Source: Oscarella lobularis
Lineage: Eukaryota; Porifera; Homoscleromorpha; Homosclerophorida; Oscarellidae
Length of the DNA: 64,000 bases
NCBI RefSeq assembly: GCF_947507565.1
Contig: NC_089175.1
Coordinates: 6,685,733-6,749,732 of the forward strand
Direction: 5' to 3'
Shown here piece by piece: positions 1-14,000 of this stretch (positions within the stretch are counted from its first letter, which is position 1; every line of letters starts with the position of its first letter). The notes below the pieces were generated by a model, which saw only the letters and a program-made list of their open reading frames with translations, was not told the DNA's origin and ran no database searches. The position numbers and the translations under genes are program-made.

Positions 1-3000
1 TCAGGGCCTTAGAATCAAAGTTTAGGCCTTCAACTTTATCTTCAGGGCCTTAGAATCAAAGTCTAGGCCCTCAACTTTATCTTCAGGGTCTTAGAATCAG
101 AGTTTAGGCCCTCAACTTTATCTTCAGGCCCTTAGAATCAAAGTCTAGGCCCTCAGCTTTATCTTCAGGTCCTTTGAATCTGAGTTTAGGCCCTCAACTT
201 TATCTTCAGGCCCTTAGAATCAAAGTTTATGCCCTCAACTTTATGTTTAGCTCATTAGAATCAAAGTTTAGACCCTCAAATTTTTCTTCAGGGCCTTAGA
301 ATCAAAGTCTAGGCCCTCAACTTTATCTTCAGGGCCTTAGAATCAGAGTTTAGGCCCTCAACTTTATCTTCAGGCTCTTAGAATCAAAGTCTAGGCCCTC
401 ATTTTTCTCTTGAGGCCCTTAGAATAAAAGATTAGGCCCTCAACTTTATCTTCAGGCTCTTAGAATCAAAGTTTAGGCCATCAACTTTATCTTCAGGTCC
501 TTAGAATCAAAGTCTAGGCCCTCAACTTTATCTTCAGGGCCTTAGAATCAATTTTTAGGCCCTCAACTTATCTTCATGTCCTTGGAATCAAAGTTTAGGC
601 CCTCAACTTTATCATCAGGTCCCTAGAATCAAAGTTTCGGCCCTCAACTTTATCTTCAAATCCTTAGAATCAAAGTTTAGGCCCTCAACTTTATCTTCAG
701 GTCTTTAGAATCAGAGTTTAGGCCCTCAACTTTATCTTCAGGTCCTTAGAATCAGAGTTTTGACCCTGAACTTTAACTTCAGACCCTTAGAATCAAAGTT
801 TAGGCTCTCAACTTTATCTTTAGGTCCTTGGAATCAAAGTTTAGGCCCTCAACTTTATCTTCAGGTCCCTAGAATCAAAGTTCAGGCCCTCAACTTTATC
901 TTCAGGCCCTTAGAATCAAAGTTTAGGCCCTCAACTTTATCTTCAGGTCCCTAGAATCAAAGTTTAAGCGGTCAACTTTATCTTCAAATCCTTTGAATCA
1001 AAGTTTAGGCCCTCAACTTTATCTTCAGGTCCTTAGAATGAAAGTTTAGTCTCTCAACTTTATCTTCAGGTCCTTAGAATCAAAGTTTAGGCCCTCAACT
1101 TTATCTTCAGGTCCCTAGAATCAAAGTTTAAGCGGTCAACTTTATCTTCAAATCCTTTGAATCAGCGTTTAGGCCCTCAACTTTATCTTTAGGTCCTTAG
1201 AATCAAAGTCTAGGCCCTCAACTTTATCTTCAAATCCTTAGAATCAAAGTTTAGGCCCTCAACTTTATGTTTAGCTCATTAGAATCAAAGTTTAGACCCT
1301 CAAATTTATCTTCAGGGCCTTAGAATCAGAGTTTAGGCCCTCAACTTTATCTTCAAATCCTTCGAATCAAAGTTTAGGCCCTCAACTTTATCTTCAGGTC
1401 CCTAGAATCAGAGTTTAGGCCCTCAACTTTATCTTCAGGTCCTTAGAATCAGAGTTCTGACCCTGAATTTTAACTTCAGACCGTTAGAATCAAAGTTTAG
1501 ACCTTCAATTTTATCTTCAGGTTCTTAGAATCAGAGTTTTGTCCCTGAACTTTAACTTCAGACCCTTAGAATCAAAGTTTGGGCCTTCAAATTTCTCTTC
1601 AGGGCCTTAGAATCAAAGTTTAGGCCTTCAACTTTATCTTCAGGGCCTTAGAATCAAAGTCTAGGCCCTCAACTTTATCTTCAGGGCCTTAGAATCAGAG
1701 TTTAGGCCCTCAACTTTATCTTCAGGTCCTTAGAATCAGAGTTTTGGCCATGAACTTTATCTTCAGGCTCTTAGAATCAAAGTTTAGGCCCTCAACTTTA
1801 TCTTCAGGTTCTTAGAATCAGAGTTTTGGCCCTGACCTTTATCTTCAGGCCCTTAGAGTCAATGTTTGGGCCTTCAACTTTATCTTCAGTGTCTTAGAAT
1901 TAGAGTTTAGGCCCTCAACTTTATCTTTAGCTCCTTAGAATCAAAGTTTAAGCCCTTAACTTTATCTTTAGGTCCTTAGAATCAAAGTTTAGGCCCTCAT
2001 CTTTATCTTCAGAACCTTAAAATCGAAGTTTATGCCCTCAACTTTATCTTCAGGTCCTTAGAATCAAAGTTTAGGCCCTCATCTTTATCTTCAGGGCCTT
2101 AGAATCGAAGTTTATGCCCTCAACTTTATCTTCAGGGCCTTAGAATCAGAGTTTAGGCCCTCAACTTTATCTTCAGGTCCTTAGAATCAGGGTTTTGACC
2201 CTGAACTTTAACTTCAGACCGTTAGAATCAAAGTTTAGACCTTCAACTTTATCTTCAGGTTCTTAGAATCAAAGTTTTGGCCCTGAACTTTCACTTCAGA
2301 CCCTTAGAGTCAAAGCTTGGGCCTTCAAATTTCTCTTCAGGGCCTTAGAATCAAAGTTTTGGCCTTCAACTTTATCTTCAGGGCCTTAGAATCAAAGTCT
2401 AGGCCCTCAACTTTATCTTCAGGCCCTTAGAATCAAAGTCTAGGCCCTCAACTTTATCTTGAGGCCCTTAGAATAAAAGTTTAGGCTCTCAACTTATCTT
2501 CAGGCCCTTAGAATCAAAGTTTTGGCCCTCAACTTTATCTTCAGGCTCTTAGAATCAAAGTTTAGGCCCTCAACTTTATCTTTACGTCCTTGAAATCAAA
2601 GTTTAGGCCCTCAACTTTATCTTCAGGTCCCTAGAATTAAAGTTTAGGCCCTCAACTTTATCTTCAGGCCCTTAGAATCAAAGTTTAGGCCTTCAACTTT
2701 ATCTTCATGTCCCTAGAATCAAAGTTTAGGCCCTCAACTTTATCTTCAAATCCTTTGAATCAAAGTTTAGGCCCTCAACTTTATCTTCAGGTCCTTAGAA
2801 TCAAAGTTTAGTCTCTCAACTTTATCTTCAGGTCCTTAGAATCAAAGTTTAGGCCTTCAACTTTATCTTCAGGTCCCTAGAATCAAAGTTTAGGCCCTCA
2901 ACTTTATCTTCAAATCCTTAGAATCAAAGTTTAAGCCCTCAACTTTATCTTCAGGTCCTTAGAATCAAAGTTTAGGCCCTCAACTTTATCTTCAGGTCCT

Positions 3001-6000
3001 TAGAATCAGAGTTTTGACCCTGAACTTTAACTTCAGACCGTTAGAATCAAAGTTTAGACCTTCAACTTTATCTTCAGGTTCTTAGAATCAGAGTTTTTGC
3101 CCTGAACTTTAACTTCAGACCCTTAGAGTCAAAGTTTGGGCCTTCAAATTTCTCCTCAGGGCCTTAGAATCAAAGTTTAGGCCTTCAACTTTATCTTCAG
3201 GGCCTTAGAATCAAAGTCTAGGCCCTCAACTTTATCTTCAGGGTCTTAGAATCAGAGTTTAGGCCCTCAACTTTATCTTCAGGCCCTTAGAATCAAAGTC
3301 TAGGCCCTCAGCTTTATCTTCAGGTCCTTTGAATCTGAGTTTAGGCCCTCAACTTTATCTTCAGGCCCTTAGAATCAAAGTTTATGCCCTCAACTTTATG
3401 TTTAGCTCATTAGAATCAAAGTTTAGACCCTCAAATTTTTCTTCAGGGCCTTAGAATCAAAGTCTAGGCCCTCAACTTTATCTTCAGGGCCTTAGAATCA
3501 GAGTTTAGGCCCTCAACTTTATCTTCAGGCTCTTAGAATCAAAGTCTAGGCCCTCATTTTTCTCTTGAGGCCCTTAGAATAAAAGATTAGGCCCTCAACT
3601 TTATCTTCAGGCTCTTAGAATCAAAGTTTAGGCCATCAACTTTATCTTCAGGTCCTTAGAATCAAAGTCTAGGCCCTCAACTTTATCTTCAGGGCCTTAG
3701 AATCAATTTTTAGGCCCTCAACTTATCTTCATGTCCTTGGAATCAAAGTTTAGGCCCTCAACTTTATCATCAGGTCCCTAGAATCAAAGTTTCGGCCCTC
3801 AACTTTATCTTCAAATCCTTAGAATCAAAGTTTAGGCCCTCAACTTTATCTTCAGGTCTTTAGAATCAGAGTTTAGGCCCTCAACTTTATCTTCAGGTCC
3901 TTAGAATCAGAGTTTTGACCCTGAACTTTAACTTCAGACCCTTAGAATCAAAGTTTAGGCTCTCAACTTTATCTTTAGGTCCTTGGAATCAAAGTTTAGG
4001 CCCTCAACTTTATCTTCAGGTCCCTAGAATCAAAGTTCAGGCCCTCAACTTTATCTTCAGGCCCTTAGAATCAAAGTTTAGGCCCTCAACTTTATCTTCA
4101 GGTCCCTAGAATCAAAGTTTAAGCGGTCAACTTTATCTTCAAATCCTTTGAATCAAAGTTTAGGCCCTCAACTTTATCTTCAGGTCCTTAGAATGAAAGT
4201 TTAGTCTCTCAACTTTATCTTCAGGTCCTTAGAATCAAAGTTTAGGCCCTCAACTTTATCTTCAGGTCCCTAGAATCAAAGTTTAAGCGGTCAACTTTAT
4301 CTTCAAATCCTTTGAATCAGCGTTTAGGCCCTCAACTTTATCTTTAGGTCCTTAGAATCAAAGTCTAGGCCCTCAACTTTATCTTCAAATCCTTAGAATC
4401 AAAGTTTAGGCCCTCAACTTTATGTTTAGCTCATTAGAATCAAAGTTTAGACCCTCAAATTTATCTTCAGGGCCTTAGAATCAGAGTTTAGGCCCTCAAC
4501 TTTATCTTCAAATCCTTCGAATCAAAGTTTAGGCCCTCAACTTTATCTTCAGGTCCCTAGAATCAGAGTTTAGGCCCTCAACTTTATCTTCAGGTCCTTA
4601 GAATCAGAGTTCTGACCCTGAATTTTAACTTCAGACCGTTAGAATCAAAGTTTAGACCTTCAATTTTATCTTCAGGTTCTTAGAATCAGAGTTTTGTCCC
4701 TGAACTTTAACTTCAGACCCTTAGAATCAAAGTTTGGGCCTTCAAATTTCTCTTCAGGGCCTTAGAATCAAAGTTTAGGCCTTCAACTTTATCTTCAGGG
4801 CCTTAGAATCAAAGTCTAGGCCCTCAACTTTATCTTCAGGGCCTTAGAATCAGAGTTTAGGCCCTCAACTTTATCTTCAGGTCCTTAGAATCAGAGTTTT
4901 GGCCATGAACTTTATCTTCAGGCTCTTAGAATCAAAGTTTAGGCCCTCAACTTTATCTTCAGGTTCTTAGAATCAGAGTTTTGGCCCTGACCTTTATCTT
5001 CAGGCCCTTAGAGTCAATGTTTGGGCCTTCAACTTTATCTTCAGTGTCTTAGAATTAGAGTTTAGGCCCTCAACTTTATCTTTAGCTCCTTAGAATCAAA
5101 GTTTAAGCCCTTAACTTTATCTTTAGGTCCTTAGAATCAAAGTTTAGGCCCTCATCTTTATCTTCAGAACCTTAAAATCGAAGTTTATGCCCTCAACTTT
5201 ATCTTCAGGTCCTTAGAATCAAAGTTTAGGCCCTCATCTTTATCTTCAGGGCCTTAGAATCGAAGTTTATGCCCTCAACTTTATCTTCAGGGCCTTAGAA
5301 TCAGAGTTTAGGCCCTCAACTTTATCTTCAGGTCCTTAGAATCAGGGTTTTGACCCTGAACTTTAACTTCAGACCGTTAGAATCAAAGTTTAGACCTTCA
5401 ACTTTATCTTCAGGTTCTTAGAATCAAAGTTTTGGCCCTGAACTTTCACTTCAGACCCTTAGAGTCAAAGCTTGGGCCTTCAAATTTCTCTTCAGGGCCT
5501 TAGAATCAAAGTTTAGGCCTTCAACTTTATCTTCAGGGCCTTAGAATCAAAGTCTAGGCCCTCAACTTTATCTTCAGGCCCTTAGAATCAAAGTCTAGGC
5601 CCTCAACTTTATCTTGAGGCCCTTAGAATAAAAGTTTAGGCTCTCAACTTATCTTCAGGCCCTTAGAATCAAAGTTTTGGCCCTCAACTTTATCTTCAGG
5701 CTCTTAGAATCAAAGTTTAGGCCCTCAACTTTATCTTTACGTCCTTGAAATCAAAGTTTAGGCCCTCAACTTTATCTTCAGGTCCCTAGAATTAAAGTTT
5801 AGGCCCTCAACTTTATCTTCAGGCCCTTAGAATCAAAGTTTAGGCCTTCAACTTTATCTTCAGGTCCCTAGAATCAAAGTTTAGGCCCTCAACTTTATCT
5901 TCAAATCCTTTGAATCAAAGTTTAGGCCCTCAACTTTATCTTCAGGTCCTTAGAATCAAAGTTTAGTCTCTCAACTTTATCTTCAGGTCCTTAGAATCAA

Positions 6001-6070
6001 AGTTTAGGCCTTCAACTTTATCTTCAGGTCCCTAGAATCAAAGTTTAGGCCCTCAACTTTATCTTCAAAT
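1..6070. repeat. 3155-bp higher-order duplication inside the satellite
   Basis: Bases 1 to about 2910 recur at 3156 to about 6065 with only scattered differences (for example GTTTTGG at 2358 against GTTTAGG at 5513). The offset is 3155 bases and the variant units appear in the same order. The left boundary lies outside the window. This is a recent block duplication, not unit-by-unit amplification. Confidence 0.85.
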
Positions 6071-7429
6071 CCTTTGAATCAAAGTTTAGGCCCTCAACTT
6101 TATCTTCAGGTCCTTAGAATCAAAGTTTAGTCTCTCAACTTTATCTTCAGGTCCTTAGAATCAAAGTTTAGGCCCTCAACTTTATCTTCAGGCTCTTAGA
6201 ATCAAAGTTTAGGCCCTCAACTTTATCTTCAGGTCCTTAGAATCAGAGTTTTGGCTCATAACTTTAACTTCAGACCCTTAGAATCAAAGTTTGGGCCTTC
6301 AAATTTCTCTTCATTGCGTTAGAATCAAAGTTTTGGCCTTCAACTTTATCTTCAGTCCTTAGAATCAAAGTCTAGGCCCTCAACTTTATCTTCAGGCTCT
6401 TAGAATCAAAGTCTAGGCCCTCAACTTTATCTTGAGGCCCTTAGAATAAAAGTTTAGGCCCTCAACTTATCTTCAGGCTCTTAGAATCAAAGTTTAGGCC
6501 CTCAACTTTATCTTCAGGTCCTTAGAATCAGAGTTTTGGCCATGAACTTTATCTTCAGGCTCTTAGAATCAAAGTTTAGGCCCTCAACTTTATCTTCAGG
6601 TTCTTAGAATCAGAGTTTTGGCCCTGACCTTTATCTTCAGGCCCTTAGAGTCAATGTTTGGGCCTTCAACTTTATCTTCAGGGTCTTAGAATTAGAGTTT
6701 AGGCCCTCAACTTTATCTTTAGCTCCTTAGAATCAAAGTTTAAGCCCTTAACTTTATCTTTATGTCCTTAGAATCAAAGTTTAGGCCCTCATCTTTATCT
6801 TCAGAACCTTAAAATCGAAGTTTATGCCCTCAACTTTATCTTCAGGTCCTTAGAATCAAAGTTTAGGCCCTCATCTTTATCTTCAGGGCCTTAGAATCGA
6901 AGTTTATGCCCTCAACTTTATCTTCAGGGCCTTAGAATCAGAGTTTAGGCCCTCAACTTTATCTTCAGGTCCTTAGAATCAGGGTTTTGACCCTGAACTT
7001 TAACTTCAGACCGTTAGAATCAAAGTTTAGACCTTCAACTTTATCTTCAGGTTCTTAGAATCAAAGTTTTGGCCCTGAACTTTCACTTCAGACCCTTAGA
7101 GTCAAAGCTTGGGCCTTCAAATTTCTCTTCAGGGCCTTAGAATCAAAGTTTAGGCCTTCAACTTTATCTTCAGGGCCTTAGAATCAAAGTCTAGGCCCTC
7201 AACTTTATCTTCAGGCCCTTAGAATCAAAGTCTAGGCCCTCAACTTTATCTTGAGGCCCTTAGAATAAAAGTTTAGGCTCTCAACTTATCTTCAGGCCCT
7301 TAGAATCAAAGTTTAGGCCCTCAACTTTATCTTCAGGCTCTTAGAATCAAAGTTTAGGCCCTCAACTTTATCTTTAGGTCCTTGAAATCAAAGTTTAGGC
7401 CCTCAACTTTATCTTCAGGTCCCTAGAAT

Positions 7430-10400
7430 TAAAGTTTAGGCCCTCAACTTTATCTTCAGGCCCTTAGAATCAAAGTTTAGGCCTTCAACTTTATCTTCAG
7501 GTCCCTAGAATCAAAGTTTAGGCCCTCAACTTTATCTTCAAATCCTTTGAATCAAAGTTTAGGCCCTCAACTTTATCTTCAGGTCCTTAGAATCAAAGTT
7601 TAGTCTCTCAACTTTATCTTCAGGTCCTTAGAATCAAAGTTTAGGCCCTCAACTTTATCTTCAGGCTCTTAGAATCAAAGTTTAGGCCCTCAACTTTATC
7701 TTCAGGTTCTTAGAATCAGAGTTTTGGCCCTGACCTTTATCTTCAGGCCCTTAGAAACAATGTTTGGGCCTTCAACTTTATCTTCAGGGTCTTAGAATTA
7801 GAGTTTAGGCCCTCAACTTTATCTTTAGCTCCTTTTAATCAAAATTTAAGCCCTTAACTTTATCTTTAGGTCCTTAGAATCAAAGTTTAGGCCCTCATCT
7901 TTATCTTCAGAACCTTAAAATCGAAGTTTATGCCCTCAACTTTATCTTCATGTCCTTAGAATCAAAGTTTAGGCCCTCATCTTTATCTTCAGGGCCTTAG
8001 AATCGAAGTTTATGCCCTCAACTTTATCTTCAGGGCCTTTGAATCAATTTTTAGGCCCTCAACTTATCTTCAGGTCCTTGGAATCAAAGTTTAGGCCCTC
8101 AACTTTATCATCAGGTCCCTAGAATCAAAGTTTAGGCCCTCAACTTTATCTTCAGGTCTTTAGAATCAGAGTTTAGGCCCTCAACTTTATCTTCAGGTCC
8201 TTAGAATCAGAGTTTTGACCCTGAACTTTAACTTCAGACCTTTAGAATCAAAGTTTAGACCTTCAACTTTATCTTCAGGTTCTTAGAATCAGAGTTTTGG
8301 CCCCGAACTTTAACTTCAGACCCTTAGAGTCAAAGTTTGTGTCTTCAAATTTCTCTTCAGGGCCTTAGAATCAAAGTTTAGGCCTTCAACTTTATCTTCA
8401 GGGCCTTAGAATCAAAGTCTTGGCCCTCAACTTTATCTTCAGGGCCTTAGAATCAGAGTTTAGGCCCTCAACTTTATCTTCAGGCCCTTAGAATCAAAGT
8501 CTAGGCCCTCAACTTTATCCTCAGGCGCTTAGAATAAAAGTTTAGGCCCTCAACTTTATCTTCAGGCAATTAGAATCAAAGTTTAGTCTCTCAACTTTAT
8601 CTTCAGGTCCTTAGAATCGGAGTTTAGGCCCTCAACTTTATCTTCAGGCCCTTAGAATCAAAGTTTAGGCCTTCAACTTTATCTTCAGGTCCCTAGAATC
8701 AAAGTTTAGGCCCTCAACTTTATCTTCAAATCCTTTGAATCAAAGTTTAGGCCCTCAACTTTATCTTCAGGTCCTTAGAATCAAAGTTTAGTCTCTCAAC
8801 TTTATCTTCAGGTCCTTAGAATCAAAGTTTAGGCCCTCAACTTTATCTTCAGGCTCTTAGAATCAAAGTTTAGGCCCTCAACTTTATCTTCAGGTTCTTA
8901 GAATCAGAGTTTTGGCCCTGACCTTTATCTTCAGGCCCTTAGAAACAATGTTTGGGCCTTCAACTTTATCTTCAGGGTCTTAGAATTAGAGTTTAGGCCC
9001 TCAACTTTATCTTTAGCTCCTTTTAATCAAAATTTAAGCCCTTAACTTTATCTTTAGGTCCTTAGAATCAAAGTTTAGGCCCTCATCTTTATCTTCAGAA
9101 CCTCAAAATCGAAGTTTATGCCCTCAACCTTATCTTCATGTCCTTAGAATCAAAGTTTAGGCCCTCATCTTTATCTTCAGGGCCTTAGAATCGAAGTTTA
9201 TGCCCTCAACTTTATCTTCAGGGCCTTTGAATCAATTTTTAGGCCCTCAACTTATCTTCAGGTCCTTGGAATCAAAGTTTAGGCCCTCAACTTTATCATC
9301 AGGTCCCTAGAATCAAAGTTTAGGCCCTCAACTTTATCTTCAGGTCCTTAGAATCAGAGTTTAGGCCCTCAACTTTATCTTCAGGTCCTTAGAATCAAAG
9401 TTTTGACCCTGAACTTTAACTTCAGACCTTTAGAATCAAAGTTTAGACCTTCAACTTTATCTTCAGGTTCTTAGAATCAGAGTTTTGGCCCCGAACTTTA
9501 ACTTCAGACCCTTAGAGTCAAAGTTTGTGTCTTCAAATTTCTCTTCAGGGCCTTAGAATCAAAGTTTAGGCCTTCAACTTTATCTTCAGGGCCTTAGAAT
9601 CAAAGTCTTGGCCCTCAACTTTATCTTCAGGGCCTTAGAATCAGAGTTTAGGCCCTCAACTTTATCTTCAGGCCCTTAGAATCAAAGTCTAGGCCCTCAA
9701 CTTTATCCTCAGGCGCTTAGAATAAAAGTTTAGGCCCTCAACTTTATCTTCAGGCAATTAGAATCAAAGTTTAGTCTCTCAACTTTATCTTCAGGTCCTT
9801 AGAATCGGAGTTTAGGCCCTCAACTTTATCTTCAGGCCCTTAGAATCAAAGTTTAGGCCTTCAACTTTATCTTCAGGTCCCTAGAATCAAAGTTTAGGCC
9901 CTCAACTTTATCTTCAAATCCTTTGAATCAAAGTTTAGGCCCTCAACTTTATCTTCAGGTCCTTAGAATCAAAGTTTAGTCTCTCAACTTTATCTTCAGG
10001 TCCTTAGAATCAAAGTTTAGGCCCTCAACTTTATCTTCAGGCTCTTAGAATCAAAGTTTAGGCCCTCAACTTTATCTTCAGGTTCTTAGAATCAGAGTTT
10101 TGGCCCTGACCTTTATCTTCAGGCCCTTAGAAACAATGTTTGGGCCTTCAACTTTATCTTCAGGGTCTTAGAATTAGAGTTTAGGCCCTCAACTTTATCT
10201 TTAGCTCCTTTTAATCAAAATTTAAGCCCTTAACTTTATCTTTAGGTCCTTAGAATCAAAGTTTAGGCCCTCATCTTTATCTTCAGAACCTTAAAATCGA
10301 AGTTTATGCCCTCAACTTTATCTTCATGTCCTTAGAATCAAAGTTTAGGCCCTCATCTTTATCTTCAGGGCCTTGGAATCGAAGTTTATGCCCTCAACTT

Positions 10401-11035
10401 TATCTTCAGGGCCTTTGAATCAATTTTTAGGCCCTCAACTTATCTTCAGGTCCTTGGAATCAAAGTTTAGGCCCTCAACTTTATCATCAGGTCCCTAGAA
10501 TCAAAGTTTAGGCCCTCAACTTTATCTTCAGGTCCTTAGAATCAGAGTTTAGGCCCTCAACTTTATCTTCAGGTCCTTAGAATCAGAGTTTTGACCCTGA
10601 ACTTTAACTTCAGACCTTTAGAATCAAAGTTTAGACCTTCAACTTTATCTTCAGGTTCTTAGAATCAGAGTTTTGGCCCCGAACTTTAACTTCAGACCCT
10701 TAGAGTCAAAGTTTGGGTCTTCAAATTTCTCTTCAGGGCCTTAGAATCAAAGTTTAGGCCTTCAACTTTATCTTCAGGGCCTTAGAATCAAAGTCTTGGC
10801 CCTCAACTTTATCTTCAGGGCCTTAGAATCAGAGTTTAGGCCCTCAACTTTATCTTCAGGCCCTTAGAATCAAAGTCTAGGCCCTCAACTTTATCCTCAG
10901 GCGCTTAGAATAAAAGTTTAGGCCCTCAACTTTATCTTCAGGCAATTAGAATCAAAGTTTAGTCTCTCAACTTTATCTTCAGGTCCTTAGAATCGGAGTT
11001 TAGGCCCTCAACTTTATCTTCAGGCCCTTAGATTC
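7430..11035. repeat. 1188-bp higher-order repeat, three tandem copies
   Basis: A rare variant unit reading TTAGAAACAATG occurs at 7751, 8939 and 10127, exactly 1188 bases apart, and the flanking variant order repeats with it. 1188 is about 29 units of 41 bp. Copies run roughly 7430-8617, 8618-9805 and 9806-11035. Very few differences separate them, so they are young. Confidence 0.85.
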
Positions 11036-14000
11036 AAAGTTTATGCCCTCAACTTTATGTTTAGCTCATTAGAATCAAAGTTTAGACCCTCAAATTTGTC
11101 TTCAGGGCCTTAGAATGAGAGTTTAGGCCCTCAACTTTATCTTCAGGCCCTTAGAATCAAAGTCTAGGCCCTCAACTTTATCTTGAGGCCCTTAGAATAA
11201 AAGTTTAGGCCCTCAACTTTATCTTCAGGCTCTTAGAATCAAAGTTTAGGCCATCAACTTTATCTTCAGGTCCTTAGAATCAAAGTCTAAGCCCTCGACT
11301 TTCTCTTCAGGTCCTTAGAATCAGAGTTTTGGCTCTGAACTTTAACTTCAGACCCTTAGAATGAAAGTTTGGGCCTTCAAATTTCTCTTCAGGGCCTTAG
11401 AATCAAAGTTTAGGCCTTCAACTTTATCTTCAGGTCCTTAGAATCAAAGTCTAGGCCATCAACTTTATCTTCAGGGCCTTAGAATCAGAGTTTAGGCCCT
11501 CAACTTTATCATCAGGTCCTTTAATCAAAATTTAGGCCCTCAACTTCATCTTCAGGTCCCTAGGATCAAAGTTTAGGCCCTCAACTTTATCTTCAGGTCC
11601 TTAGAATCAAAGTTTAGTCTCTCAACTTTATCTTCAGGTCCTTAGAATCGGAGTTTAGGCCCTCAAATTTATCTTCAGGCCCTTAGTATCAAAGTTTATG
11701 CCCTCAACTTTATGTTTAGCTCATTAGAATCAAAGTTTAGACACTCAAATTTATCTTCAGGGCCTTAGAATCAGAATTTAGGCCCTAAACTTTATCTTCA
11801 AATCCTTAGAATCAAAGTTTAAGCCCTCAACTTTATCTTCAGGTCCTTAGAATCAAAGTTTAGGCCCTCAACTTTATCTTCAGGTCCTTAGAATCAGAGT
11901 TTTGACCCTGAACTTTAACTTCAGACCGTTAGAATCAAAGTTTAGAACTTCAACTTTATCTTCAGGTTCTTAGAATCAGAGTTTTTGCCCTGAACTTTAA
12001 CTTCAGACCCTTAGAGTCAAAGTTTGGGCCTTCAAATTTCTCTTCAGGGCCTTAGAATCAAAGTTTAGGCCTTCAACTTTATCTTCAGGGCCTTAGAATC
12101 AAAGTCTAGGCCCTCAACTTTATCTTCAGGTTCTTAGAATCAGAGTTTTTGCCCTGAACTTTAACTTCAGACCCTTAGAGTCAAAGTTTGGGCCTTCAAA
12201 TTTCTCTTCAGGGCCTTAGAATCAAAGTTTAGGCCTTCAACTTTATCTTCAGGGCCTTAGAATCAAAGTCTAGGCCCTCAACTTTATCTTCAGGGCCTTA
12301 GAATCAGAGTTTAGGCCCTCAACTTTATCTTCAGGCCCTTAGAATCAAAGTCTAGGCCCTCAGCTTTATCTTCAGGCGCTTAGAATAAAAGTTTAGGCCC
12401 TCAACTTTATCTTCAGGCAAATAGAATCAAAGTTTAGTCTCTCAACTTTATCTTCAGGTCCTTAGAATCAGGCTTTTGACCCTGAACTTTAACTTCAGAC
12501 CCTCAGAATCAAAGTTTGGGCCTTCAAATTTCTCTTCAGGGCCTTAGAATCAAAGTTTAGGCCTTCAACTTTATCTTCAGGGCCTTAGAATCAAAGTCTA
12601 GGCCCTCAACTTTATCTTCAGGGCCTTAGAATCAGAGTTTAGGCCCTCAACTTTATCTTCAGGTCCTTAGAATCAAAATTTAGGCCCTCAACTTCATCTT
12701 CAGGTCCCTAGAATCAAAGTTTAGGCCCTCAACTTTATCTTCAGGTCCTTAGAATCGGAGTTTAGGCCCTCAACTTATCTTCAGGCCCTTAGAATCAAAG
12801 TTTATGCCCTCAACTTTATGTTTAGCTTATTAGAATCAAAGTTTAGACCCTCAAATTTATCTTCAGGCTCTTAGAATCAAAGTTTAGGCCCTCAACTTTA
12901 TCTTCAGGTCCTTAGAATCAGAGTTTTGGCCAAGAACTTTATCTTCAGAACCTTAAAATCGAAGTTTTGGCCCTCAACTTTATCTTCAGGGCCTTAGAAT
13001 CAAAGTTTAGGCCCTCATCTTTATCTTCAGGGCCTTAGAATCGAAGTTTATGCCCTCAACTTTATCTTCAGGGCCTTAGAATCAATTTTTAGGCCCTCAA
13101 CTTATCTTCAGGTCCTTGGAATCAAAGTTTAGGCCCTCAACTTTATCTTCAGGTCCCTAGAATCAAAGTTTAAGCCCTCAACTTTATCTTCAAATCCTTA
13201 GAATCAAAGTTTAGGCCCTCAACTTTATCTGCAGGTCCTTAGAATCAGAGTTTAGGCCCTCAACTTTATCTTCAGGTTCTTAGAATCAGAGTTTTGACCC
13301 TGAACTTTAACTTCAGACCGTTAGAATCAAAGTTTAGACCTTCAACTTTATCTTCAGGGCCTTAGAATCAGAGTTTAGGCCCTCAACTTTATCTTCAGGC
13401 CCTTAGAATCAAAGTCTAGGCCCTCAACTTTATCTTCAGGCGCTTAGAATAAAAGTTTAGGCCCTCAACTTTATCTTCAGGCAATTAGAATCAAAGTTTA
13501 GTCTCTCAACTTTATCTTCAGGTCCTTAGAATCGGAGTTTAGGCCCTCAACTTTATCTTCAGGCCTTTACAATCAAAGTTTATGCCCTCAACTTATGTTT
13601 AGCTCATTAGAATCAAAGTTTAGACCCTCAAATTTATCTTCAGGGACTTAGAATCAGAATTTAGGCCCTCAACTTTATCTTCAAATCCTTAGAATCAAAG
13701 TTTAAGCCCTCAACTTTATCTTCAGTTCCTTAGAATCAGAGTTTAGGCCCTCAACTTTATCTTCAGGTTCTTAGAATCAGAGTTTTGACCCTGAACTTTA
13801 ACTTCAGACCGTTAGAATCAAAGTTTAGACCTTCAACTGCATCTTCAGGTTCTTAGAATCAGAGTTTTGGCCCTGAACTTTAACTTCAGACCCTTAGAAT
13901 CAAAGTTTGGGCCTTCAAATTTCTCGTCAGGGCCTTAGAATCAAAGTTTAGGCCTTCAACTTTATCTTCAGGGCCTTAGAATAAAAGTCTAGGCCCTCAA

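Noticed and set aside
760-954. 64-codon plus-strand ORF, repeated identically at 3915-4109
   Set aside because: It lies in the 41-bp satellite; identity is explained by the 3155-bp block duplication and the frame is a chance opening.
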